Shown piece after piece: positions 41,037 through 51,600 of a stretch of DNA of 64,000 nt. Below the pieces are notes generated by a model. That model had not been told where the DNA came from. It searched no databases and was given only the letters and a program-made list of their open reading frames with translations. Within the stretch, counting starts at the first letter, position 1, and each line of letters opens with the position of its first letter. The position numbers and the translations under genes are program-made. The stretch comes from Pegoplata infirma (taxonomy: Eukaryota; Arthropoda; Insecta; Diptera; Anthomyiidae): assembly GCA_963921195.1 (NCBI GenBank), contig OY992540.1, positions 9,661,266 through 9,725,265 on the forward strand. The letters are read 5' to 3'.

Positions 41037-42478
41037 AATCACCAATCTAGCGTCCAAAAAATAAAAAATAACTATGTATATTACAATAAAAACTAAACAT
41101 AACACGATTAATCTTAGATAGTGGCTGCATATAAATCCATTTATAGTTCTAGGATTGGTATACTATTAAGAAAAAAAACAGGGCTTCAAACATTGGAAAT
41201 AAAAAAAATGTGCAAAAGCACCTCTTTGAAGCTGCAAATTTGTTGTCACGTTATATTAATAGTATTGCCGGTAGGCTTAACTTATTAATTTTTTTTGATG
41301 AAGGGAGGACCCAAGTTTGTAAAAAAATCATTCATTGATGTTACCTACCTCTGAGGGGTCGCCCCGGCAGTTAAGTTGGATAAACCTCACTACAACTAAT
41401 AAAGTATCCGCAAATAAAAAATTGGCTGCCTTAGTCAGCCCGTGCGGTTTACACATTTTTATACCCTCCAACTACAGTATGTGGGTATACTAACTTTGTC
41501 ATTCCGTGTGTAACGCATCGAAATATCGGTCTAGGACCCCATAAAGTATATATATTATTGATCAGTGATCGATTCTAAGACATTCTAGCGATGTCCGTCC
41601 GTCCGTCCGTCTGTCCGTCCGTCTGTGGAAGACACGATATAGTCCAAAACAAAAGTGATAGACTCCTGAAATTTGGCACATATATGTCTTATGTTCATAG
41701 GCTGGTTAAGTTCGGAGATGGGCAAAATCGGACCAGGGGGGAAAAATTTCCGTCTTGAAGAACTAAACAAACCTCTAAAAAATACCATATTTTTACATGA
41801 TTTTTTGTGTTTTTGTTTAACAAATCCAACATTTTTATGCTACAAGAAGTTCAAGGTCCTGCATTTGGACCCACAGAATTAGAAAAAATCGTTTTACGGT
41901 ACGCCCCCCTTTTATGAGCGTGGAATAATTTTTTTTTTTTTTATAAGCATAAGAATTATTTTTTTTTAACACTTATTCGAGAGGAATTGTGCCCCCAATT
42001 TATTTCTGGTACTTTTTTGTACTTTTGTACTTTTTTTGGTTTGTATAATAAACTATTTAAGCCATTCTCTGATTTATTTCAAAGAAATTTTTTTTAGTTA
42101 AAGTAAAGTAAATATTTTCTGAACTGCTGTCCAATCGTACTTAATATAAGAGTTTGTTTGAAAGCTTAATACCTGCGCCATCTACCGGTAGCAAATGCAA
42201 ATAAAAAAGCATAAAAGCTTGAACCGTATCTATGGTGTAATTCGTAGTTGGATAGATCTCGTAGTAACAATTGCACACACGATTTTATATATGACGATAA
42301 AGCATTGCTCTTTGGCACTAATTTGGGTAACCCTGTTGTGAAACAGGGTGTTTCAAGTTATAATTTTCTAAAAGCCTACATCCTCTACTATGTTTTCTCA
42401 ATTGAACTTTTATTGATCAGACAAATAGTTTAGGAGATATAATTTTTTAAACACCAGAATGGTACTTTGGCCCACTGT
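41037..42478. mobile_element. CAGTGGG-ended element with near-identical 8-bp duplication
   Basis: Starts CAGTGGGATAAATCACC and ends TTTGGCCCACTG(T). The flanks are ATGACGCA and GTGACGCA around the host word TATGACGCACCATTGG. It contains an incomplete mini-me (from 41456). Probably a hAT-type non-autonomous element; no transposase is seen. Confidence 0.6.
41456..41998 (+). mobile_element. mini-me/DINE-type repeat, 3' end lost
   Basis: TTTTTATACCCTCCAACTAC, (TA)n, TTGATCAGTGATCG and a pure GTCC/GTCT microsatellite (41594-41624). The terminal ATTCGGC hairpin is absent, and the homology fades near 41998. Confidence 0.7.
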
Positions 42479-42738
42479 GTGACGCACCATTGGAGCAGTA
42501 GAAATGATTTTAAGATTGGAAAATTACAATAAAATTTTTTCAAAAAATTTTAAAAAATAGTAATAATCGTTATCCCACGGTCCTCCTGGGTGAAAAATTT
42601 GTAGAATCGATAGATCTTTTTCACAAAAAAATTTCAAAAAAATCGATGAGTACAAACAATTTCAAAAATGAGATTTAAATTTTAAAACTTTAAAATCGCA
42701 TACTAGAGCGCTTTTAAGAATTTTTTGGTAATATTTTT

Positions 42739-44521
42739 CAGACAAGGAAAAACTCCGTACTTTATTAAAATAATGATTAAATTATTCAAATTTAATTTTG
42801 TTTTGAAATAAAACTCTTAAAAATGTTGGTGTTTTATAATTTAAAAAAATAAAACTCTAAAAAATTTTGGAGTTTTATAATTTCAAAAATAAAACTCTCT
42901 CAAAAAAAAGAGTTTTATTTTACCTTAAAAATAAAAATAAATTTATTTTGGTATTATTTTTGAAAATCATATGAATATATCGCTCCTTTACTTGTATAGT
43001 GTCATAACTCAAAATATTTGATTTTGCAGAAAACACGTTTAAAGTTAACTATTGAAACTGGTTTTTAATTGAAAAAGGCCGATACATAGAAAATGTAATA
43101 ATGGCGTGTACTCTTCTCAAACGGTGAGTTTAAAAGATATTAATACGAATTTTTGACACAATGTAAAGCATGATATAACGAATAATTCTGCATCATTAAC
43201 TCAAAAAACGCATTTTTTGAGTTATGACACTATACAAGTAAAGGAGCGATATGTATAGTAGAGTTTAGATAAAAATAATGTATCTCATCTTTAATATTTT
43301 CATTAGGTTTAAGGGGGGTATAAAGGAAAAATAGTCTTAACGTGAGCAGTTTTTAAACAGTTATAAAAATAATAATACGCAATATTTTTTATTCTGTTTT
43401 TTTATTTGCAAGATGAATTATTGTAATATTGTAATATTTTTAAAACTTTATTACACAAAATTTGGTCAACAAGAATTTCCAGGGTTGCCACTCATTTCTT
43501 ATTTTTAAAGAGAAAATCGGATGCAGTTGTACAGCAAAAACTACTGAACCAATTTTGATGATTGTTTTTATTTTTTATCGCTGCTTAAAAAATCACATGA
43601 GGGCTGTTTATTTTTTCTTTAAACCCCCCTTAAGAAAACTAATATTATTTAAATCTTCTTTTTATTGGCTTTGGAACAATTACACATGCTGAACCTTTTG
43701 CTCAAACTTAGCTAGTTCTTAGATATTAAAGGCACGGTGCGTCTGTATCCATTACTTTTCACACTAGTGGTCCTTGATGCTTAAATTTGTTTACAGTATT
43801 TATTTCCAGTCGCGAATATTTTGAAAATGGATCGAAATAATATGGGTTCACGAGGTCTATTACCACCGATAAAATTTTCTGGTTCCAATTTTCAAAAAAG
43901 TAAGAGTGGAACTACAGAAAGTACTAAATAAGCGGTTATTCGAATCTTCAAACGCGAATATCTTAAAAACGGTAAACGCTAGAAATATTTAAAGCAGATT
44001 TGGAATTAGAAGGGCAAAATCTATTTAGTTCATACATTTAATTTCGCAGAGTATTTATTTTTTATTTTTTAAAGTTTATACGCGATTTTTGCAAAAATAT
44101 TTTTTATGCAAAAAACCAACAAAATATTAAGAGAACACTTTTTTAGTGCAATATTTCATTAATAGAAAGTTTTTTTTTTTCACAAATAAGAGTTCTATTA
44201 GAAGTATTTATAAATAATAAATAAGATGAATTTAATTTCCACTAATTTTACTATTTCGTGAGGTCATATTTTATCATATTATCAACTATTTTACATAAAA
44301 ATGTTAAAAACCAAAAATATTTTTTGTTTACTTAAAATAAAATTAATTGTATGAAAATAAAACTCTTTTTATTTCGGAGTTTTATTTTTAAAACTCAGTA
44401 CCAAGTTTTATTTTAAAATTGTAGGAAATTTATTTAAAAATTGAATTAAATTTTTTTGAAAAAAATACTTTTGGTTTTTTTTCATTGAAGAGTTTTAAGT
44501 TTTACACTTTTCCCTTGTCTG
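42739..44521. mobile_element. hAT-like non-autonomous element with perfect 8-bp duplication
   Basis: Ends CAGACAAGG (42739) and CCTTGTCTG (44521), followed by purine/pyrimidine mirrored AAAACTC and GAGTTTTA tracts. ATATTTTT occurs at 42731-42738 and 44522-44529. The largest open frame (43462-43692) has no similarity I know. A small palindrome is nested at 42976-43252. Confidence 0.8.
42976..43252. mobile_element. Nested palindromic MITE (ATATCGCTCCTTTACTTG)
   Basis: ATATCGCTCCTTTACTTGTA and TACAAGTAAAGGAGCGATAT are exact inverses, with mirrored TAGTGTCATAACTCAAAA inside. 277 bases. Confidence 0.8.
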
Positions 44522-44854
44522 ATATTTTTACCTTTTTTTAAGTCCCAGACAGAAACTGCCAACTAATACGAAAAATGTTATCGTGAAAATTCGGCTTAAA
44601 AAAATTCCTTAAAAATATTTCAAAATTCCCTTAATAAAAATAAAAGAAATTGTTTTTAAGGTTATGAATACAATAATAATTAATTCTTTATTGATAATAA
44701 TGATATTGTTTTATCGTTTAGTTTCACATATAATTACTTATAAATTCATTTCATTATTTGCTTTTTTCCGTAATGATATTAAATATTAAAAATAATAATT
44801 ATTATAAAAAAAATAAAGTAAAATGAGAAATAATAATATACTATAAATTATGTA

Positions 44855-45510
44855 CACAGAAAGAAATAAAAAAAAAATTTGAGTAAATTTTTAATACTAT
44901 TGAGTAAAAAATTACTCAATTTTCCACCAGTAAACGATTTAATAGTATTGAGTAAATTTTTAATAAAAATTTATTAAATGTTTGCCAAAAAAATTTGAGT
45001 AAATTTTTAATTGACACTATTAAGTGCAGGAACAGAACAAGAAGCACCACCTTTTAAAAACAGAACAAGTTTTATTTCACATCGGTGCCGGCCACCGGTT
45101 TAATCTGCCAAACCGTATGGAAAAAGTCGTGCCGGGCTTATTCTGTTTCTACTCTAAAAAAAACAAAGTTTAAAAAAATTTCATATTTTTTTACAAAGAA
45201 AAAAAACATGTTTTTTCAAACTTTACCAAATATATTTTTGTCTTAAAGACATAAAAAATTTTATAAATATGATTACAAACTTTCATGTATATATACAAAA
45301 AACTATAAACTAAACGAGAATTAAAAAAACTAAGAAAACTCCAAAAAAAAAATTAAAAAAGCTATTAAATTCTTATTAAATTATTTACTCAATTTGTTTT
45401 TAAATTTTTGAGTAAATTTTTAATTGCGTCAATTAAAAAATTACTCAAAACTTTTTTTAAATTTAAACAAGTGATTACTCAAATTGTTTTTCCCCATATT
45501 TTTTTCTGTG
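44855..45510. mobile_element. CACAGAAA MITE with TA duplication and internal insertion
   Basis: CACAGAAAGAAAT...TTTTTTTCTGTG flanked by TA on both sides. The interior matches 9081-9613. A foreign GC-richer stretch, about 45024-45150 (CGGTGCCGGCCACCGGTTTA), is inserted after AATTGACACTATTA. Confidence 0.7.
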
Positions 45511-45684
45511 TATATTTCTTAAAGAGTCTTCTTAAGCAAAATAAAAGCAATTCCAGCAAAGATTCGCATGACGACAACTTTAAAAAAATATATATTTTAA
45601 AATATAAAAAATTATAAAAAAATTAAAAATATAAATTAAAATAAAAAAAATATATTGCAAAATAAATAACAAATGTGGTGAATG

Positions 45685-47571
45685 CATGCGCGGGTACAAG
45701 GGGGGGGAAAAAGGGGAAATTTCCCCCCCCAGACCAAATTCCAAAAAGAAAAAAAAAGAAGAAAAAAAGAAAAAAAAAAGAAAAAAGAAAAGAAAAGAAA
45801 GAAAAAGAAGAAAAAAGAAAGAAGGAAGTTTTCTAAAAAAATTTTCCGAAGGAAAAAAATCTCGAAATCCAAAAATTTTTAATAGCAAAAAATCAGAAAA
45901 TTTTTAAAGGAAAATTGTGACTTAATCTGAAAATTTTCTGTGAAAAAATATCTTTCAATCTTATTATGAATTTTAGTATAAAAAATTACTTAAATAGAAT
46001 ATGTTTTTTTTTGTCTAGAAAACTGTAACAGGATTTAGTTTACATAAAAAATGTTTGTCTACTGCATAGGAATAGGAAAAATATTTTAAAATCTTAAAAA
46101 TATTGGTAGTCTAACGTTTGAAAAACTATTTTGGAAAACTTTTTTAGAATGTCTTAGAATCGGTCACAAAATCTGAGAAAAAGGTACAAAAAAACTCTAA
46201 GATTTTTCACATCCTCAAACATTTTCTTTTTAGGAATTTTGCAGAAGAATTCCCGAATTCTAAGTCTCAGAATCTTTTTCTTTTCTACGGAAGAAAGGTA
46301 TCAAAACTTGAGACTTATTTATAGGAAAAAAGGTCGCAGAATCTGAGACTTTTTATTGTTAAAAAAAAGTCACAGAAGTTGAAACTTACTCAATTGGAAG
46401 AAGGTCGCAGAATCTGTGACTTTTTCTATAGGAAAAAGGTGTTAGAATCTAATACTTTTTCTATAGGAATAAGGTCTCAGAATTTCAAAATTTTAGACTT
46501 TTTCTATAGGAAAAATGTCTCAGAATCTGACACTTTTTCTTTTGGAAGCGGGTCTCAGAATCTATGAATTTTTCGACTGGATAAAGGTCTCAAAATTTGA
46601 GACGTTTTCTTTAGAAAAAAGTGTTTTTTATATTAGAAGAAGGTTTTAGAATCTAAGACTTTTTCTATAGGAAAAACGTCTCAGAATCTGTGACTTTTTC
46701 TTTTGGAAAGAGTCTCAAAATCTCAGACTTTTTCTATATAGGTCTTTGAATCAGAATGTTAAACTTTTTCTGAAGGAAAAAGTTCTTACAATCTGAGACT
46801 TTTAATAAAGAAAAAATTTTTCAGAATCTTCTTCTTTAGGGGAAAAAGTGCCAGAATTTTAGATTTTTTTTATTTAAGAAAAAGCTCTCAGAATCTGAGA
46901 CATTTTCTATGGCAAAAAGGTCTGAAAGTCTGAGACTTTTTCTTTAGGAATAAGGTCTCAGAATCTGAGACTTTTTCTTCACAAAAAAAGTCTGAGAATC
47001 TGAGATTTTTTCTATATGAAAAAGGTCTCAGACTTTCTCTATAGAAAAAGAATCTGAAATTTTTTTAGTACGAACAAATCTTAGACCTTTTCTATAGGAA
47101 AAATATCTCAAAAATGCTTTAAAATATGACACTTTCTCTATAGTAAAATTTCTCAGAATCTGACCCTTTTCTGTGGAAAAAAGTTCTTAAGATCCAAAAT
47201 TTTTCTATACGAAAATACTCTCAGATTCTGAGACATTTTGCGTTAAGAAGAAGTCTTATATTCTGAGACATTTGCCCTATAAAAAAAATAATTTTTTCAT
47301 CATCTGTAGGAAGAATTTCTTCTATTGAAAAATTCTCAGATTTAGTTATAGCAAAAAAAAAAAAAATATCTTAACAAAATACATATGATTATGAAAAACA
47401 AACCCCCTTCGGCAAAAACTAATAAATTTTATGATATAATACCTATCCCATATTTTTTTTTGCAGTTGAAATTATGCCTGTTTTAGCTCGTTCGAGAAAG
47501 CATTATGATTTTTTTTCTTTGAAGTAAAAAAAAATTTCCCCCCCCAAAGCCAAAAGCTGTACCCGCCACTG
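45685..47571. mobile_element. hAT-like element containing a decayed 35-bp type array
   Basis: Ends CATGCGCGGGTAC and GTACCCGCCACTG (two mismatches) with a perfect octamer duplication GGTGAATG at 45677-45684 and 47572-47579. Just inside are mirrored GGGGGGGGAAAAAGG and CCCCCCCCAAAGC. 46240-47370 is a heavily mutated array of TCTCAGAATCTGAGACTTTT-TCTATAGGAAAAAGG units. The lysine-rich frames near 45690-45900 are low-complexity DNA. Confidence 0.75.
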
Positions 47572-47579
47572 GGTGAATG

Positions 47580-48455
47580 ACATGATGATTTAAAAGGAGA
47601 TTTTTTTATAAAATTTTATATGTTTTTTTCTTCAATATATAATACAATATTTTAAGAGGAAAAAATGTAATTAATTATTTAATTAAAAAAAAAACGTAGA
47701 TTTTATATAGAAAGTTGATAGAATAAAAGCTTAAAAACTAATGATGCATGTTTTTTTTTAATTGATAAAATGATTTATGTTTTTTTATTTAATGTATTAA
47801 TGATTTTTTTTTTGTTTTTTAATAGGAATTAGGTTGTTAAAAGCATATTTTTTTTAATTACAAAAAAAATATACTTTTCTTCTTTTTTTGTTAAAAAATT
47901 ATTTCTTTTTCAATTCTTATTTTCAATGAAGATGTTTTTATTTTTTATAAAAAAATATGCTAAAAAGCGTTTAATTTTTTATTTTTCAATTTTTAAAAGA
48001 AATTGTTCAATTGTTATTTTTCGTTAAAAAATTGTAAAATACACATAAGATTAGATTTTCACTCACTGCTTTTATATAATTTCAATTATAATTAAGCAAC
48101 GGAAGGAATCGCTAATGATTGGCATTCATTTTTTTATTTCTTTTTTTGTAATTTTGTTGAATTATTTTCTTTATAATTATTAATTTTATAATTTATTTTT
48201 CTTTTTTTTGTGTTTATAAAATTAAAAAAAAAAATTATACTGTGCGTTTTAGATAGATTTTCTTTCTTATGAATTTTAAGATTTCAGCAAAAACTTCCGC
48301 TTTATTTCTATGGTATGAAAATATTCATTTCAGTAGAAAATTCTATGTTTTAATTTATATATTTTTTTGTTTTTTAATGGAATATAGTTATACATTATAT
48401 GTAATTTCATTATTTTTATTATTATTATTATTATTTCATAATAAAGAGTTTTTTT
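47580..48455. other. Extremely AT-rich intergenic DNA between su(r) and sn
   Basis: Runs of T and A up to about ten, no repeats with clear ends, no coding signature. It includes the TTATTA microsatellite 48415-48437 and whatever 3' UTR sn has. Confidence 0.5.
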
Positions 48456-48461
48456 TTTATT
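48456..48461 (-). terminator. sn: Candidate poly(A) signal of sn
   Basis: AATAAA on the minus strand (TTTATT on +) lies about 90 bases past the stop. The surrounding DNA is so AT-rich that this may be chance; longer 3' UTRs are equally possible. Confidence 0.3.
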
Positions 48462-48549
48462 AGAAAAAACACTCCTTATTGACTTAATTCAATAAATAAT
48501 TATAAAAAAAAGATGTTTGCAAATTTCCCCGAAATACGAAAAAAACAAT

Positions 48550-48643
48550 TTAGAATTCCCATTGTGTAGCCGCATCAGTACCATCATCCAAAAGTTTAAA
48601 AGCTCCATTTTTGGTAGCACCCAAATATTTACCATTTGGAGAT
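48550..48643 (-). CDS. sn: sn terminal coding exon and stop
   Basis: Acceptor TTGTTTAG after a 62-base intron. It encodes SPNGKYLGATKNGAFKLLDDG followed by TDAATQWEF and TAA (48552-48550), the conserved fascin C-terminus. Confidence 0.94.
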
Positions 48644-51600
48644 CTAAACAAAAAAATATTGTTCAATAAAAAAATTTATCACTTTCTTCTTAATCTTCTT
48701 CTTACCTAATGCAAATTCTAGTAGGTTCCCGTAATTCCAAATAGAAACCATCAGCTGGTCCATCCGAGTCGACTGTTATGCCCTCGCCATCAATACGCCA
48801 GTATTTACCACTGTGGCCTTTAAAATGTACCATACCTTTTTGGGCTTTTTCCACTAATATGGTTTCATAAGTGGCTTTATTGCATTCTAATTTGGTATTA
48901 CCAGGCTGGCGATAACCAACAAAGCCTTGTTCACATTTAAGTACCAAAATGGGTCTGAAAGTATATGAAAAAAAAAGTTTAGTTGTTATTCGACATTTTT
49001 ATTAATATAAATAATAACAATTAATAAAGCCCGAGGTTTTTCTTTTGTTTAAAAATCTTGTTTACTTCGTTATTCATTGAATAACATCATCAGGGACAGT
49101 AAAAATTTTTTTTTTAAGCTAGTATGTTGCTGCTACCGTTGCCATAATTGTACTGACGAATACAGTTTGAGTAAAATAAAATATTGAGTGAAAAAAAAAA
49201 ATTAAGTAAAATTTCATTCCATGTCATTCCCGTTCCATTCTATTTTGCTCCCCGGTTAATGTTTTATTTTTACAGAAGGATCCTAGATTAAACAAGTAGA
49301 AAAGTAAAATTTTGCCGATTCCATGAATACCCACCACAATGCCTTTTTAAAGTGATAAATTTTCTAACGCGAAAAACATTTGACAATTTCATTCGAAATA
49401 TTCTTTTTATTTGAAGTAAAATCTCTTTTTAGTTATTTAAATTTTTTTTTTTTTTTTTTATGAAAAATTTTTTTTTGAGTATAATATTTTTTTAGTGTAA
49501 AAATATTTTTGAGTGACAAAAATACTTTGTAAAATATTTGGCTTACCAATTTTAAAGCTTCTTTTTTTAAAGTTTGGTTTTTTTAATACGTGAATTTTTG
49601 GTGAAACACCAACTAGACTAGTGGAACGATAAATTTATATGCCAAGCTTCAGCAGCCTCAGGATTGTCTTTCAAAAGTTAGCGTGTTGTTTATCTCGTAA
49701 ATTCGTAAAAAACCCTTGCCGAAATTCACTCTTTTGCTTATAACTTTGAAACCACTGGACCGACTTCGCTGAATTTTAAAACCAACCTGACCAGGTAAAT
49801 ACCCAACATATGTATTTCGAGGTGTTACAAATAGAATGACAAATTTATATTTACCCTCTATCACTAGAGTGGAGGGCATGAAAAAAAGTTTATAGTACTA
49901 GGAAAATTAAAAAAGTGCCAAAGTACAATTTCTGACCCGTTTTTACACTCTTAAAATCAGACATTTCTAAAATTATTGGTTTGGAATGTTCTGTTTCTTT
50001 GGAATGTATAATCATTCCAAAGATCAAGTTTTTATGACCACTATATAAGGAGATCGAAATAGTACCAAAGAACACCTTTTTAACTTTCTAGAATAGAAAC
50101 TTTCTAAAAAGTACTCATGTCAGAATTTTTTTTTACTGAGGGCTCTACATTTTAAATTTCAAGATTCTGTGACCACTACTTCAGAAGATTTAAAAGTACT
50201 TATGTACAACGTTTTGCCCCCTAAAGGGTAAAGGGTAATTTCACCATGTTAGCGACATATTTTTTTTTTAAAATTTGGCCAGAAATTGTTCACTTATTAG
50301 ATACGACTAGGTTTCAATCAAAAAAGAATCCAAAAATCTTTAGGAAGTTGGTAAATTTTTATGTGTATAATGGAAAAGTGTGATAGTGGAAAGTACCCTT
50401 AAGAATTAAAATTTTTTAAAGGTATTTTTTTTAAATATGTTTTTTATCCGCTACTATTTTTTTAGAAAATCGAAATATAACCAAAAAAACACCTTTTTAT
50501 TCTCCTAGAATCGAAATTATTTAAAATGAGGGTCCTTCATTTTAAATTTCAAGTTTCTGTGACCACTATTTCAGAAGATAAAAAAGTACCAATGTACAAC
50601 TTTCCCCCAAAGAATCTGAATTTTCAAAAATATTTTTTTTTTCAAAATTTTTTTTTCCGCATGTGGATCGTACAATCGAATGTTTTTGTTTTTTTACTAG
50701 AGGATCCTATATTTAAATACCAAGTTTCTACACCATTTCCAATTGTACTTTTAAAATTTCGAAATGTATTTTAATATTGTCCAAATGTATTTTAAAATTG
50801 CCCAAATATATTTTAAAATTGTCCAACTGAATTTAAAATTGTCCAAATGGATTTTAAAATTGTCCAAATGTATTTTAAAATTGTCCAAATCTATTTTAAA
50901 ATTGTCCAAATATATTTTAAAGTTGTTCATATGTATTTTAAAATTGTCCAAATGTATTTAAAATTGTCGAAATGTAGTTTAAAAATTTCCAAATGTATTT
51001 TAAAATTGTCCAAATGTTGTTTAAAATTTCCCAAATGTATTTTAAAAATTTCCAAATGCATTTCAAAATTGCCCAATTGTATTTTAAAATTTTCCAAATG
51101 TATTTTAAAATATTCTATGTATAATTCCATGTAGAATATTTTTAAATACATTCGGAAAATTTTAAAATACAATTGCGCAATTTTAAAATACATTTGGAAA
51201 ATTTTCAACTACATTTGGAAAATTTTTAACCACATTTGGACAATTATAAACTACATTAGGACAATTTTAAAATACATTTGGACAATTTTAAAATACATTT
51301 GGAAATTTTTAAATACATTTGGAAGATTTTAAAATACATTTGGACAATTTTAAAATTAATTTGGACAATTTTAAAATTAATTTGGACAATTTTAAAATAT
51401 ATTTGGACAATTTTAAAATACATTTAGGAAATTTTTTAATACATTTGGACAATTTTAAAATACATTTGGACAATTTTAAAATTAATTTGGACAATTTTAA
51501 AATTAATTTGGACAATTTTAAAATATATTTGGACAATCTTAAAATACATTTAGACAATTTTAAAATTAATTTGGGAAATTTTAAAATATATTTGGACAAT

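Larger units (their letters stand above)
40379..42730. mobile_element. Long-form GGGGCATTCC palindrome, right end missing
   Basis: Left end ATGGGGCATTCCATGTCAAA. The inner block (GGGGTCGGTC, GAGCGGTTGGAGCAAA) is reduced, then interrupted at 41037-42478. The right arm runs from GGAGCAGTAGAAATG at 42490 to GAATTTTTTGG at 42727, where a hAT-like element begins, so the terminal ATGCCCC end is not present. Confidence 0.75.

Noticed and set aside
45580..45907. Lysine-rich and phenylalanine-rich open frames
   Set aside because: Low-complexity GAAAAA/TTTTTC sequence read in several frames inside a hAT-like element.
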